In this document: positions 7,550-15,722 of the stretch, piece by piece
How the letters are laid out: each line of letters starts with the position of its first letter
Position numbering within the stretch: the first letter of the stretch is position 1
Assembly (NCBI GenBank): GCA_934518555.1
Contig: CAKSXW010000029.1
Coordinates: 1-21,630, forward strand
From: an uncultured Faecalibacterium sp.
Lineage (GTDB): Bacteria; Bacillota; Clostridia; Oscillospirales; Ruminococcaceae
Reading direction: 5' to 3'
Length of the DNA stretch: 21,630 nucleotides
Translations under genes and position numbers: made by a program
The notes under the pieces: model-generated
Database searches by the model: none
Told to the model about the DNA's origin: nothing
Seen by the model: only the letters and a program-made list of their open reading frames with translations

Positions 7550-8192
7550 TGCCTGGTACTTCCTTTGTGTTAAGATAAAGCCCCTCCCGGCGGATGACGG
7601 CACGCACCGTCTCCGGCAGCTGGGCGGCGCAGTCCTCCCCGGCAGCAAGGCGGCGGCGCAGCTGGCTGCTGGCCATGGGCAGCGCCTCCACGGCGGTAAA
7701 CAGGATGCGTCCGCCTGTGGGGTCCAGCTGCTTTGCCTTGGCGTGGAGGGCCGGGTCGTCCCCGATGTTCCGGCTCACCACCACCAGCCGGGCCAGCTGC
7801 AGGATATCCTGCCAGCGGTGCCAGCGGTCAAAGCTCAGCAGCATATCGCTGCCAATGGACAGATACAAAGCCGCCCCGGGGTTTTGCCGGGCCAGCATCT
7901 CCACCGTCAGCACGGTGTAGTTCCGGCGGCCTGCCTGGGCCTGGTCCAGCTCCCAGCTGCTGATCTCCAGCTCCGGGGCCACCGCCTGGTCCCCCTGGGC
8001 CAGGGTGCGAAAGCACTGGCACATCTCCAGCCGCAAGGCCGCCGGAGCGGCGGTCTGCTGCTTGAAGGGGGAAAGCCCTGCCGGCATCACCACCACCTTA
8101 TCCGGCCGCACCCGGGTGGCGGAGGCCCGGAGGTTGTTCAGGTGGCCGTTATGGGGTGGGTCAAAGCTGCCGCCGTAAATCAGCAGTTTCAT
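7503..8192 (-). CDS. nadD: Nicotinate-nucleotide adenylyltransferase
   Basis: NadD makes deamido-NAD from nicotinate mononucleotide and ATP. The 229-residue protein shows the nucleotidyltransferase motif GGSFDPPHNGH (7-17), the SIGSDMLLSFDRWHRW block and the C-terminal SSQLRRRL motif (the ISSTxIR equivalent). It is longer than the roughly 190-215 residues usual for the family. The excess is a C-terminal tail after GLYLN, and much of it is encoded where the gene overlaps yqeK. The ATG at 8190-8192 lies one base after the yhbY stop codon (TGAGATG) and has no clear ribosome binding site of its own, so re-initiation after yhbY is likely. Confidence 0.95.
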   Translation of the reverse strand: MKLLIYGGSFDPPHNGHLNNLRASATRVRPDKVVVMPAGLSPFKQQTAAPAALRLEMCQCFRTLAQGDQAVAPELEISSWELDQAQAGRRNYTVLTVEMLARQNPGAALYLSIGSDMLLSFDRWHRWQDILQLARLVVVSRNIGDDPALHAKAKQLDPTGGRILFTAVEALPMASSQLRRRLAAGEDCAAQLPETVRAVIRREGLYLNTKEVPGNEPEASKGTCPQPLE

Positions 8193-8193
8193 C

Positions 8194-8490
8194 TCATTTC
8201 AGCAGGTCGGCGTAGGCACTGTCCTTTTTCTTCTGCAGGTACAGCACGAACTTGGAACCGATGACCTGCACACAGTCGGAGCCGGTGGCCTCTGCCAGCT
8301 TGACAGAGGCTTCCCGGGCGTTGTACATACTGTTTTCCAGCACCTTGACCTTGATGAGTTCCCGGGCGTCCAGGCAGTCCTTCACGCCCTGGATCAGGGT
8401 CTCGTCGATCTCGCCCTTGCCCACGATAAAAACGGGGTCCATGGTATTGGCTTTGCCACGCAGGATGGCACGCTGCTTGCTCGTCAACAT
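8194..8490 (-). CDS. yhbY: YhbY/CRM-domain ribosome assembly RNA-binding protein
   Basis: This 98-residue protein is a single CRM domain: LTSKQRAILRGKAN at the start, VGKGEI (the GxxG-type loop) near residue 24, and the KVKVLENS strand later. YhbY-type proteins associate with pre-50S particles. The ATG at 8488-8490 follows AAAGGAG (8498-8504). In many Clostridia obg lies just before this gene; here rdgB does. The 105-base upstream gap (8491-8595) contains no strong promoter that I can defend. The downstream nadD starts one base after the stop. Confidence 0.94.
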   Translation of the reverse strand: MLTSKQRAILRGKANTMDPVFIVGKGEIDETLIQGVKDCLDARELIKVKVLENSMYNAREASVKLAEATGSDCVQVIGSKFVLYLQKKKDSAYADLLK

Positions 8491-8595
8491 AGTTTTTTCT
8501 CCTTTATTTTCAGGTTGATATTGCGGATCTTTCAATTTTGCTTTTTCACAGGATGGGGCGTATCTGCCAGCGGCCTCGCCCTCTCAGGGTTGCGA

Positions 8596-9288
8596 TCATT
8601 TCAACTCGATCTCTACTGTTCCAGACACCTGTGCGATGACGCCTTCTTCCTTGGCTGCACCCAGAAACTCCGGCAGCTGCTTTTCCAGCACTGCCAGGGC
8701 GTTGCCCCGGTGGCTGATGGCATCCTTTTCGTCAGGGGTCAGCTGGGCATAGCTGCGGCCCTCGGTGTTGGGACGCTTGCCAGTCTTGCCCACGCCGCAG
8801 TCGGTGGGGATAAACAGGGGGTCGTAGCCAAAGCCGTAGTCCCCTGCCAGCCGCTCAAAGGCGATGCTGCCGGGGCATTCTCCCAGGCAGGTCAGGTGTC
8901 GGCCCTCCGGCAGTGCAAAGCACACTGCGGACACGAACTTAGCCCCTCGCTGCCCGGCAGGCACTGCCTGCATGGCTTCCAGCAGCTTATCGTTGTTGGC
9001 CTCGTCGTCTCCATGGCGGCCGCAGTACCGGGCACTGTACACCCCGGGGGCCCCATCCAGGGCCTCCACGCACAGGCCGGAGTCATCGGCGATGGTGGGC
9101 AGGCCGCTGGCCTTACAGATGGCCTGGGCCTTGATGAGGGCATTTTCTGCAAAGGTGGTGCCGGTCTCCTCCGGCTCCAGGGTAATGCCCAGCTCCTTCT
9201 GGCTCAGCACCTGGTGGCCCTGGGCCTCCAGGATGCGGCGCAGTTCCCGGAGCTTCCCGGCATTGCCGGTGGCTGCACAAATTTTCAT
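8596..9288 (-). CDS. rdgB: XTP/dITP pyrophosphatase (RdgB/HAM1 family)
   Basis: The enzyme removes non-canonical purine nucleotides (dITP, XTP, ITP) from the pool by pyrophosphate release. Motifs are TGNAGK (7-12), FAENALIKA (46-54), DDSGLCVEALDGAPG (68-82, with D69 the likely base), GFGYDPLF (152-159) and ISHRG (191-195). At 230 residues it is longer than the usual 195-205. About 12 extra residues lie between GYDPLF and the YAQL segment (roughly 163-178), and there is also a longer C-terminus. The ATG at 9286-9288 has AAGGAG nearby upstream. The gap to ftsY contains a half-unit of the repeat family. Confidence 0.95.
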   Translation of the reverse strand: MKICAATGNAGKLRELRRILEAQGHQVLSQKELGITLEPEETGTTFAENALIKAQAICKASGLPTIADDSGLCVEALDGAPGVYSARYCGRHGDDEANNDKLLEAMQAVPAGQRGAKFVSAVCFALPEGRHLTCLGECPGSIAFERLAGDYGFGYDPLFIPTDCGVGKTGKRPNTEGRSYAQLTPDEKDAISHRGNALAVLEKQLPEFLGAAKEEGVIAQVSGTVEIELK

Positions 9289-9307
9289 GCAATTCTCCTT
9301 CCTCTTT

Positions 9308-9374
9308 CAAAGCTCGCCCTTTCGGGAGAGCTCCTGCATCGCTCCGCAATATGCGGACGAGCCGGTGAGAGGGT
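9308..9374. repeat. Half-unit of the repeat family between ftsY and rdgB
   Basis: This is a single half-element. On the plus strand it starts with an imperfect hairpin (AGCTC.CCC/GGG.GAGCT, 9311-9332). A second stem follows (TCCGCA, ATA, TGCGGA, 9343-9357), and it finishes with TGAGAGGGT (9366-9374), the same end seen in the two full-length copies. On the minus strand the first hairpin is followed by only three Ts. It begins a few bases after the ftsY stop codon. Confidence 0.68.
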
Positions 9375-9379
9375 AATAT

Positions 9380-10318
9380 TTAATGTTTCCACTGCCGGGG
9401 GAGCAGTTCTTCCACAAAGCCCTCCGGGGTAAAGGGCAGCAGGTCGTCGATGCCCTCGCCCACGCCGATGAACCGCACCGGCAGGCCCAGCCGCTGCTTG
9501 ACTGCCACCACGCAGCCGCCCTTGGCGGTGCCGTCCAGCTTGGTCAGGATGATGCCGGTGGCGTTGGCCGCCTTGCAGAACTCCTTGGCCTGGCTGATGG
9601 CGTTCTGGCCGGTGATGGCATCCAGCACCAGCAGGGTCTCCAGGCTGGCCTCCGGGGCTGCCTTTTTGACGCTGCGGCTGATCTTGGAAAGCTCTGCCAT
9701 CAGGTTGGATTTATTGTGCAGACGCCCGGCGGTGTCTGCAATGACCATATCATAGCCCCGGGCGGTGGCGGATTTTACAGTGTCAAAGATCACTGCCGCC
9801 GGGTCGGCCCCCTCGCCAGCCTTGACGATGGGCACCCCGGCCCGTCCGGCCCAGATCTCCAGCTGCTCGCTGGCGGCTGCACGGAAGGTGTCGCCGGCAG
9901 CCAGCATGACCTTTTGGCCCTGCCGGGTGTAGTAGTCTGCCAGCTTGGCGATGCTGGTGGTCTTGCCCACGCCGTTGACCCCGATGACCAGGATCACAGC
10001 AGGCTTGCCGCTCAGGTCCATCTCTGCCTCCGGCGTCATTTCCTCAGCAACGATGTCCCGGAGGGCATCGGCTGCCTGCTCGCCGGTCTTGAGGCCCTTT
10101 TCCTGCACCCGGTCCCGGAGCTTGTCCACCAGACGCACGGCCACCTCGCCGCCTACGTCTGCCAGGATCAGCTGTTCCTCCAGGTCATCGTACATCTCGT
10201 CGTCGATGACGCTGCCGGTAAGGGTGTTCATGATATTGCCCCAGAACCCAGTACGGGTCTTTTCCAGGCCCGTTTTCATCTTATCTTTTTCTTTTTTGCC
10301 AAATCCGAAGAACCCCAT
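9380..10318 (-). CDS. ftsY: Signal recognition particle receptor FtsY
   Basis: FtsY is the membrane-associated SRP GTPase that docks ribosome-nascent chain complexes at the translocon. The 312-residue protein has a short lysine-rich N-terminus, an N domain (about 20-90) and the G domain: GVNGVGKT (113-120), DTFRAAA (143-149), DTAGR (195-199), TKLDG (259-263) and GVGE (285-288). The long acidic A domain of E. coli FtsY is absent, as in most Firmicutes. The ATG at 10316-10318 has GGAGG a few bases upstream. The usual Firmicutes order rnc-smc-ftsY is kept, but ffh does not follow; rdgB does. Confidence 0.97.
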   Translation of the reverse strand: MGFFGFGKKEKDKMKTGLEKTRTGFWGNIMNTLTGSVIDDEMYDDLEEQLILADVGGEVAVRLVDKLRDRVQEKGLKTGEQAADALRDIVAEEMTPEAEMDLSGKPAVILVIGVNGVGKTTSIAKLADYYTRQGQKVMLAAGDTFRAAASEQLEIWAGRAGVPIVKAGEGADPAAVIFDTVKSATARGYDMVIADTAGRLHNKSNLMAELSKISRSVKKAAPEASLETLLVLDAITGQNAISQAKEFCKAANATGIILTKLDGTAKGGCVVAVKQRLGLPVRFIGVGEGIDDLLPFTPEGFVEELLPRQWKH

Positions 10319-10345
10319 GGTGTCCTCCTATCATTTTTGTGTTAG

Positions 10346-10366
10346 CCTTTCCCACCGGGGGAAAGG
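10346..10366. repeat. Small hairpin in smc-ftsY gap, possible repeat remnant
   Basis: CCTTTCCC (10346-10353) pairs with GGGAAAGG (10359-10366). The C-rich/G-rich composition recalls the larger repeat family, but the characteristic end motif is missing. No T-run follows on the minus strand, so it is not a convincing terminator. Confidence 0.35.
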
Positions 10367-10385
10367 TGTTTCTTGTTATTTTATA

Positions 10386-13300
10386 TCAGGAAACCAGCGT
10401 TGCGTCAACCTGTTCCAGGTCCAGCTTCAGCAGCTTGGACACGCCGTCCTCCTGCATGGTGACACCATAAAGCACGTTGGCGGCCTCCATGGTGCCCCGG
10501 CGGTGGGTGATGGCGATGAACTGGGTCTTATCGCTGACCCGGCGCAGATACTGGGCAAACCGCACCACGTTGGCGTCATCCAGGGCTGCCTCGATCTCAT
10601 CCAGGATGCAGAAGGGGGCAGGGTTCACTGCCAGGATGGCAAAGTAGATGCTGATGGCCACCAGGGCCTGTTCACCGCCGGAAAGGGCCTCCAGGTTTTT
10701 GATCACCTTGCCCGGGGGCGCTACCCGGATGCCGATGCCGCAGGACAGCACATCTGTCTCGTCCTCCAGCACCAGGCTGGCCTCGCCGCCTCCAAACAGC
10801 TCTGCAAAGACCCGGCCAAAGTTTTCGTTGATGGCCCGGAAGCTGTCGGTAAAGATCTCCCGCATCTGGGCCGACAGCCGGGAGATCATCCGGGTCAGCT
10901 CGCTGCGGCTCTCCTCCACGTCGGTGACCTGGTTTACCAGGGCGTCGTACCGGGCCTTGACCTCCTGGTACTCCTCAATGGCACTGACATTGACGCTGCC
11001 CAGGGCACGGATCTTGCCACGCAGCTCTGCCACCTGGGCCCGCAATGCCGGCAGGCTGTCAAACTCCACGCAAAGGGCCTCGGCCTGGCTTACAGAAAGC
11101 TGATATTCATCCCACAGCTTGGCCACGGTCTGGTCGTACTCGGTCTCCGCTGCCGCCTTGCGCTCTGCAAGACGGGCCATCTCCCGGCCTGTTTCCTCCC
11201 GGTTCTCCGAGGAGGCCCGGGCCCTTGCCAGGGTCTCGGTCTCCTGCTGCTGGCAGGCCAGACGCTTCTGGGTGGCCTCCCGGATGGCCTGTTCCTTTTG
11301 GGCAATGGTGGTCTGGCTGTCGGCCTTGGTCTGCCGGATGGCAGCGATCTCTGCCCGGCAGGCCTCGCTGCGGTCTGCCAGAGCCTTCAGGCTCTCCTCC
11401 AGGGCCGTTTTGCGGTCTGCTGCGTCCTTGGCCCGCTGCTCCAGGGCAGCGATCTGGCTGTAGGCCAGCTCCGCATCCTTCTGCCGGGTCACCTGCTCCA
11501 GCCGCCGGGCACTGAGGGCCTGGGCCAGCTGGTTCTGCTGGGCCAAAAAGCTATCGCTGCCCTCGGCAAGGCGGTCCAGCTCTGCGGTGTTCCGGTCCAT
11601 GGCGGCCGTCAGCTCTGCCTGCAGAGCCGCCGCCTCCTGGGCCTTTGCCTGGCTCTGGGCCAAGGCAGCCTCCAGGGCGTCCATCTCCTGGCGGCGAAGC
11701 TCCAGGGCGTTTTCCAGCTGCCGGACCTCTGCCTCCAGACGCTTGCCCTCAGCCTGGGCCCGGACCCGGTCGTTGTCTGCGGTGATCTGCTCGCTGGCAG
11801 TGGCAGTAAGCTCTGCCTGCAAAGCATCCACCTGCTCCTTGCATTGGTCGGTCTTTTCCTGGGCAGCCAGGCAGTCCTTTTGCAGGGCCGCTGCCTTCCG
11901 CCGCAGTTCTTCCATCTCCTGCTTCCGGGTAAACAGCCCTGCACTGCGCTGGACGCTGCCGCCGGTAAAGCTGCCGCCGGCATTGATGACCTGGCCGTCC
12001 AGGGTCACCACCTTGTTGTGGTAGCCGTTGTCCCGGGCCACCCGGGAGGCCTCATTAAGGTCCTCCACCACCAGGATGCGGCCCAGCAGGCTGGACACGA
12101 TGTTCTGGTACCGGGGGTCTGCCTGCACCAGGCTGGAGGCCAGCCGGGCAGTGCCGGACAGCCGCCCCCGGAACACGCCGGGCTGCACCGTGTCTAAGGG
12201 CAAAAAGGTGGCTCGCCCGGCATTGTCGGTGCGGAGCAGGGCGATGGCGGCCTTGGCAGCCGCCTCGTTCTCCACCACGATGTTCTGCAAGGCGGCTCCC
12301 AGGGCCGTCTCAATGGCTACCTCGCAGCCGGGCTCCACCTGCAGGATGGAGGACACCGGCCCCATGATGCCCCGGAGCCGCCGGGCCCCGGCAGCACGCA
12401 TGACGGCCTTGACAGAGTTCTGGTAGCCGTCCATGTTCTTTTCCAGCTCTCGCAGCACCGAAAGCCGCTGCCGGGCGGCATCCAGCTCCCGGCCCAGCCG
12501 CTGCTCGACGGCGTCGGCCTGGTCCAGGGCAGCCTTGCGGTTCCGGAGCTTCAGCTCCAGGCCGGAGCGGACGTTGGCCAGCTGCTGCTGGCTGTCTGCC
12601 AGGGTCCGGAGGTACTGGGCCGTATCTGCCTGGTCCTGCCGGGCCGTGTCCAGCTGCCGGGCTTCTTCCTGCCGGGCCTGTTCCAGGGCCGGCAGCCGCT
12701 GCCGGGCCGTTTCTCCGGCGGCCTGGGCGGCAGCCTGGGCCACCTGGGCCTCGGTGCGCCGGGCCGTCAGCTCTGTCAGCTGGGACCGCAGGGTGTCCTT
12801 CCGGGCACCGCTGTCCTGGCTGGCTTGGGCCAGCTGCTCCAATTGCTGGTTCAGCTGCTGGATCTCGGCAGCCAGCTTCTGGCCCTCAGCCTCCATCTTC
12901 TGGGCCACGGCACGGTGACGCTGCAATGCGGCGTGGGCCTCGGCCCCCTCCTGCTGCCCGGCAGTAATTTCTGCCCGGAGGGCGGCAGCACTTTCCTCGT
13001 TGCGGAGGATATCGTTTTCCAGCACGGCGATGCGGCTCTCGGAGCCGCTGATCTGCTGGGTGATGCTGCGGATATCCCCATTCAGGCGCTCCACAGCCAC
13101 GGTCAGCTGCTGGGCCTGCATCCGGATCTCCTCAGCCTCCTGCTGGGCGTCCTTGGTCTCCTGGTCAAACCGTTCATACTCTGCCTGGGCCGTCTCGTAA
13201 TCCCGGACCTGGCGGCGCACGGTGTCCCGGGCACGGTGGACCCCATCGGTCCACAGGGTCACTTCCAGGGTCTTGCGCTGCTGGCTCAGCTCCAAAAACT

Positions 13301-13943
13301 TCTGGGCCTTGGCACTTTCCTTTTCCAGGGGGCCCACCCGGCTTTCCAGCTCTCCCAAAATGTCACGCAGCCGTTCCAGGTTCTCTGCGGCGGCAGCCAG
13401 ACGGCGTTCGGCCTCGGTTTTGCGGTAGCGGTACTTGGCAATGCCGCAGGCCTCCTCAAAGATCTCCCGGCGCTCGCTGGATTTGGCCGCCACGATCTCC
13501 GCAATGCGGCCCTGGCCGATGACCGAGTAGCCGTCCCGGCCAATGCCGGTATCCAGCAGCAGCTCGTACACATCCTTCAGGCGGCAGGCCTGGCCGTTGA
13601 TGGTGTACTCGCTGTCACCGGAGCGGTAATATTTGCGGCCAATGGTCACCTGGTCGGCGTCCAGGTCCAGCATGTGGTCGGTGTTGTCCAAGGTCAGCCG
13701 CACGCTGGCAAAGCCCATGGCTCCCCTGCGCCGGGTGCCGCCAAAGATCACATCCTCCATCTTGCCTGCGCCACGCAATTGACGGGAGCTGGTCTCGCCC
13801 AGCACCCAGCGCACGGCGTCCGACAGGTTGGACTTGCCGGAGCCGTTGGGGCCCACCACGCCGGTAACACCGGCGTCAAAGGTGATCTTGACTTTATCCG
13901 GAAAGCTCTTGAAGCCCTGGATCTCCAGTTCCTTGAATACCAT
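10386..13943 (-). CDS. smc: Chromosome segregation ATPase SMC
   Basis: The 1185-residue protein is the expected size for bacterial SMC. It contains the Walker A motif GPNGSGKSN (31-39), a long N-terminal coiled coil rich in Gln, Ala, Glu and Arg, and a hinge at about residues 500-660. A second coiled coil follows, then the C-terminal head with the signature LSGGEQ (about 1087) and Walker B ILDEIEAALDD (about 1112-1122). SMC dimers with ScpA and ScpB load near the origin and align chromosome arms. The ATG at 13941-13943 directly abuts the rnc stop (TAAATG), with AAGGA just upstream inside rnc, so expression is coupled to rnc. ScpA and ScpB genes are not in this window. Confidence 0.98.
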   Translation of the reverse strand: MVFKELEIQGFKSFPDKVKITFDAGVTGVVGPNGSGKSNLSDAVRWVLGETSSRQLRGAGKMEDVIFGGTRRRGAMGFASVRLTLDNTDHMLDLDADQVTIGRKYYRSGDSEYTINGQACRLKDVYELLLDTGIGRDGYSVIGQGRIAEIVAAKSSERREIFEEACGIAKYRYRKTEAERRLAAAAENLERLRDILGELESRVGPLEKESAKAQKFLELSQQRKTLEVTLWTDGVHRARDTVRRQVRDYETAQAEYERFDQETKDAQQEAEEIRMQAQQLTVAVERLNGDIRSITQQISGSESRIAVLENDILRNEESAAALRAEITAGQQEGAEAHAALQRHRAVAQKMEAEGQKLAAEIQQLNQQLEQLAQASQDSGARKDTLRSQLTELTARRTEAQVAQAAAQAAGETARQRLPALEQARQEEARQLDTARQDQADTAQYLRTLADSQQQLANVRSGLELKLRNRKAALDQADAVEQRLGRELDAARQRLSVLRELEKNMDGYQNSVKAVMRAAGARRLRGIMGPVSSILQVEPGCEVAIETALGAALQNIVVENEAAAKAAIALLRTDNAGRATFLPLDTVQPGVFRGRLSGTARLASSLVQADPRYQNIVSSLLGRILVVEDLNEASRVARDNGYHNKVVTLDGQVINAGGSFTGGSVQRSAGLFTRKQEMEELRRKAAALQKDCLAAQEKTDQCKEQVDALQAELTATASEQITADNDRVRAQAEGKRLEAEVRQLENALELRRQEMDALEAALAQSQAKAQEAAALQAELTAAMDRNTAELDRLAEGSDSFLAQQNQLAQALSARRLEQVTRQKDAELAYSQIAALEQRAKDAADRKTALEESLKALADRSEACRAEIAAIRQTKADSQTTIAQKEQAIREATQKRLACQQQETETLARARASSENREETGREMARLAERKAAAETEYDQTVAKLWDEYQLSVSQAEALCVEFDSLPALRAQVAELRGKIRALGSVNVSAIEEYQEVKARYDALVNQVTDVEESRSELTRMISRLSAQMREIFTDSFRAINENFGRVFAELFGGGEASLVLEDETDVLSCGIGIRVAPPGKVIKNLEALSGGEQALVAISIYFAILAVNPAPFCILDEIEAALDDANVVRFAQYLRRVSDKTQFIAITHRRGTMEAANVLYGVTMQEDGVSKLLKLDLEQVDATLVS

Positions 13944-14618
13944 TTACTTTTCCTTTATCACGCCCAGCAGCTTCAGGGCCTCTTTGGCGGCACACTGCTC
14001 GGCAGCCTTTTTGCTGCGGCCCTCGCCCCGGGCCACCCGGTCGGAGTTGAACCGCACCGCCACCACAAAATGCTTGTCGTGGTCCGGGCCGGACTCGCTT
14101 TCCACCACATAGCTCAACCGCTCCTCCGGGTTCTGCTGCACGATCTCCTGCAAACGGGTCTTGTAGTCGGCCTCGGCGTGCTTGCCCTCGGTGATAAAGG
14201 GCAGGATGAACTTCCGGGCCACCTCCATGCCGCCGTCCAGGTACAGGGCCGCAATAACGGCCTCAAAGGCATCCGACACCACACTGGGACGGGTGCGGCC
14301 GCCGCAGCGTTCCTCGCCACGGCCCAGCCGCAGATACTCACCCAGGTTGATCTCCTGGGCAAACTGGAACAACGCCCCCTCGCTGACTAAGCTGGCACGG
14401 ATCCGGGTCAGGTCTCCCTCCGGCCGGTCGGCGTAGGCGTGGAACAGGTAATCTGCCGACACGATCTGCAGCACGCTGTCCCCCAAAAATTCCAGCCGCT
14501 CGTTGTGCTTGACCGGGGTGCGGCTCTCGTTGGCGTAGCTGGTATGGGTCAGGGCGATCTCCAGCAGCTCCGGGTTTTTGAACGTATAGCCAATAATGGT
14601 TTCCAACTGATGGCTCAT
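13944..14618 (-). CDS. rnc: Ribonuclease III
   Basis: RNase III cuts double-stranded RNA, including rRNA precursors. The 224-residue product has the signature NERLEFLGDS (39-48), with E43 and D47, and DAFEA (116-120), with D116 and E119; together these are the four metal-binding acids. A C-terminal double-stranded RNA-binding domain starts near DYKTRLQEIVQ (151) and ends with GRSKKAAEQCAAKEAL. The ATG at 14616-14618 has AAGGGAG seven bases upstream; the longer frame to 14699 runs back into plsX and lacks family similarity. The 23-base gap to plsX leaves no space for the acpP gene often found there. Confidence 0.97.
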   Translation of the reverse strand: MSHQLETIIGYTFKNPELLEIALTHTSYANESRTPVKHNERLEFLGDSVLQIVSADYLFHAYADRPEGDLTRIRASLVSEGALFQFAQEINLGEYLRLGRGEERCGGRTRPSVVSDAFEAVIAALYLDGGMEVARKFILPFITEGKHAEADYKTRLQEIVQQNPEERLSYVVESESGPDHDKHFVVAVRFNSDRVARGEGRSKKAAEQCAAKEALKLLGVIKEK

Positions 14619-14641
14619 CTTTTGACTCCCTTGATTGCTTT

Positions 14642-15655
14642 TTATTCCTTCGGCTGGGCGGCTGCCAGCTCGTCCAGAGCGGACTGCATGGTACCGCACA
14701 GATCATTCTCTACACAGATCTTGGCCTGGCGGATGGCGTTTTTGATGCCCTTGGCCTCAGAGGAGCCGTGGGCCTTGATCACCGGCTGCTTGGCTCCCAG
14801 GAAGGGGGCTCCGCCGTACTCCTCGCTGTCCATCTGGTGCTTCAGGTCCTTGACGCCGCCCTTCAGCAGCAGGTAGGCCAGCTTGCCCCCCAGGTTTGCT
14901 AGGAACATCTGCTTCAGCATCCCCAGCAGCATCTTGGCCACGCCCTCGGTGAGCTTCAGGATCACGTTGCCGGTAAAGCCGTCGCAGACTACCACGTCCA
15001 CCTCGCCGTTGGGCACGTCCCGGGGCTCGATATTGCCCACGAACCGGATGCCCGGGGTGGTCTTGAGCAGCTGGTGAGCCTCCCTCAGCATAGGGGTGCC
15101 CTTGCTCTCCTCGGCGCCGTTGTTGGCCAGGGCCACGCTGGGGCTCTGGCGGCCCTCCACCTTGTTCACATAGCAGCTGCCCATGACTGCAAAGGCTGCC
15201 AGCATCTCCGGGCGGCACTCCACGTTGGCACCGCAGTCCAGCAGCAGGTAAGCCTGCTTTTTGGCCGGCACCATGGTGGCCAGAGCCGGACGCTTTACGC
15301 CCCGGAGGGTCCGCACGATGAGGCTTGCGCCCACATGGAGGGCACCGGTGCTGCCGGCAGACACAAAGGCATCGCCCTTGCCCTCCTTCAGCAGGTTCAG
15401 GCCCACCACCACAGAGGAATCCTTTTTGGTCCGGATGGCCTTGGCAGGCTCGTCGCACATCTCAATGACCTGGGTGCAGTTTACCAGCTCAATGCCCTCC
15501 AGGGGGATGTTGTGCTCCGCAGCGGTCTTTCGCACCAGCTCCTCGTTGCCCACACCCAGCACCTGCACGCCGTATTCCTTTACCGCCTGGGCTGCACCTT
15601 CCAGCACAGCCAGGGGGGCGTTGTCGCCGCCCATCATGTCCACAATGATCTTCAT
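14642..15655 (-). CDS. plsX: Phosphate acyltransferase PlsX
   Basis: PlsX converts acyl-ACP to acyl-phosphate, the donor for PlsY in phospholipid synthesis, and works at the inner face of the membrane. The 337-residue protein has the family start MKIIVDMMGGDNAP, the SAGSTGA motif (99-105), LLDCGANVE and VVCDGFTGNVILK. The ATG at 15653-15655 follows GAAAGGAG. Its Firmicutes neighbours fapR, fabD, fabG and acpP are absent; instead it sits between trmFO and rnc. No FapR-type operator was seen in the 67-base gap upstream. Confidence 0.96.
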   Translation of the reverse strand: MKIIVDMMGGDNAPLAVLEGAAQAVKEYGVQVLGVGNEELVRKTAAEHNIPLEGIELVNCTQVIEMCDEPAKAIRTKKDSSVVVGLNLLKEGKGDAFVSAGSTGALHVGASLIVRTLRGVKRPALATMVPAKKQAYLLLDCGANVECRPEMLAAFAVMGSCYVNKVEGRQSPSVALANNGAEESKGTPMLREAHQLLKTTPGIRFVGNIEPRDVPNGEVDVVVCDGFTGNVILKLTEGVAKMLLGMLKQMFLANLGGKLAYLLLKGGVKDLKHQMDSEEYGGAPFLGAKQPVIKAHGSSEAKGIKNAIRQAKICVENDLCGTMQSALDELAAAQPKE

Positions 15656-15722
15656 ACCTGTTTTTCTCCTTTCAGGTGGCTTGCCTTCTCAAGCCATGGC
15701 AGAGAGGGCGAGCCTGTTTGCC

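Noticed and set aside
8545..8592. CCCTCTCAGGG motif upstream of yhbY as a possible degenerate repeat copy
   Set aside because: Only the end-like motif is visible; the paired C-rich/G-rich hairpin and second stem are not, so membership in the repeat family is not supported.
9945..12197. Long plus-strand frame opposite ftsY and smc; similar frames at 12825-14390, 15261-17246 and 17098-19191
   Set aside because: All are shadows of well-identified genes in this GC-rich sequence; none contains a recognisable motif.
15672..15718. GGCTTG/CAAGCC hairpin followed by AGAGAGGG upstream of plsX as a possible repeat copy
   Set aside because: The layout is vaguely similar, but the hairpin lacks the C-rich arm and the end motif differs; it could be chance in a short gap.
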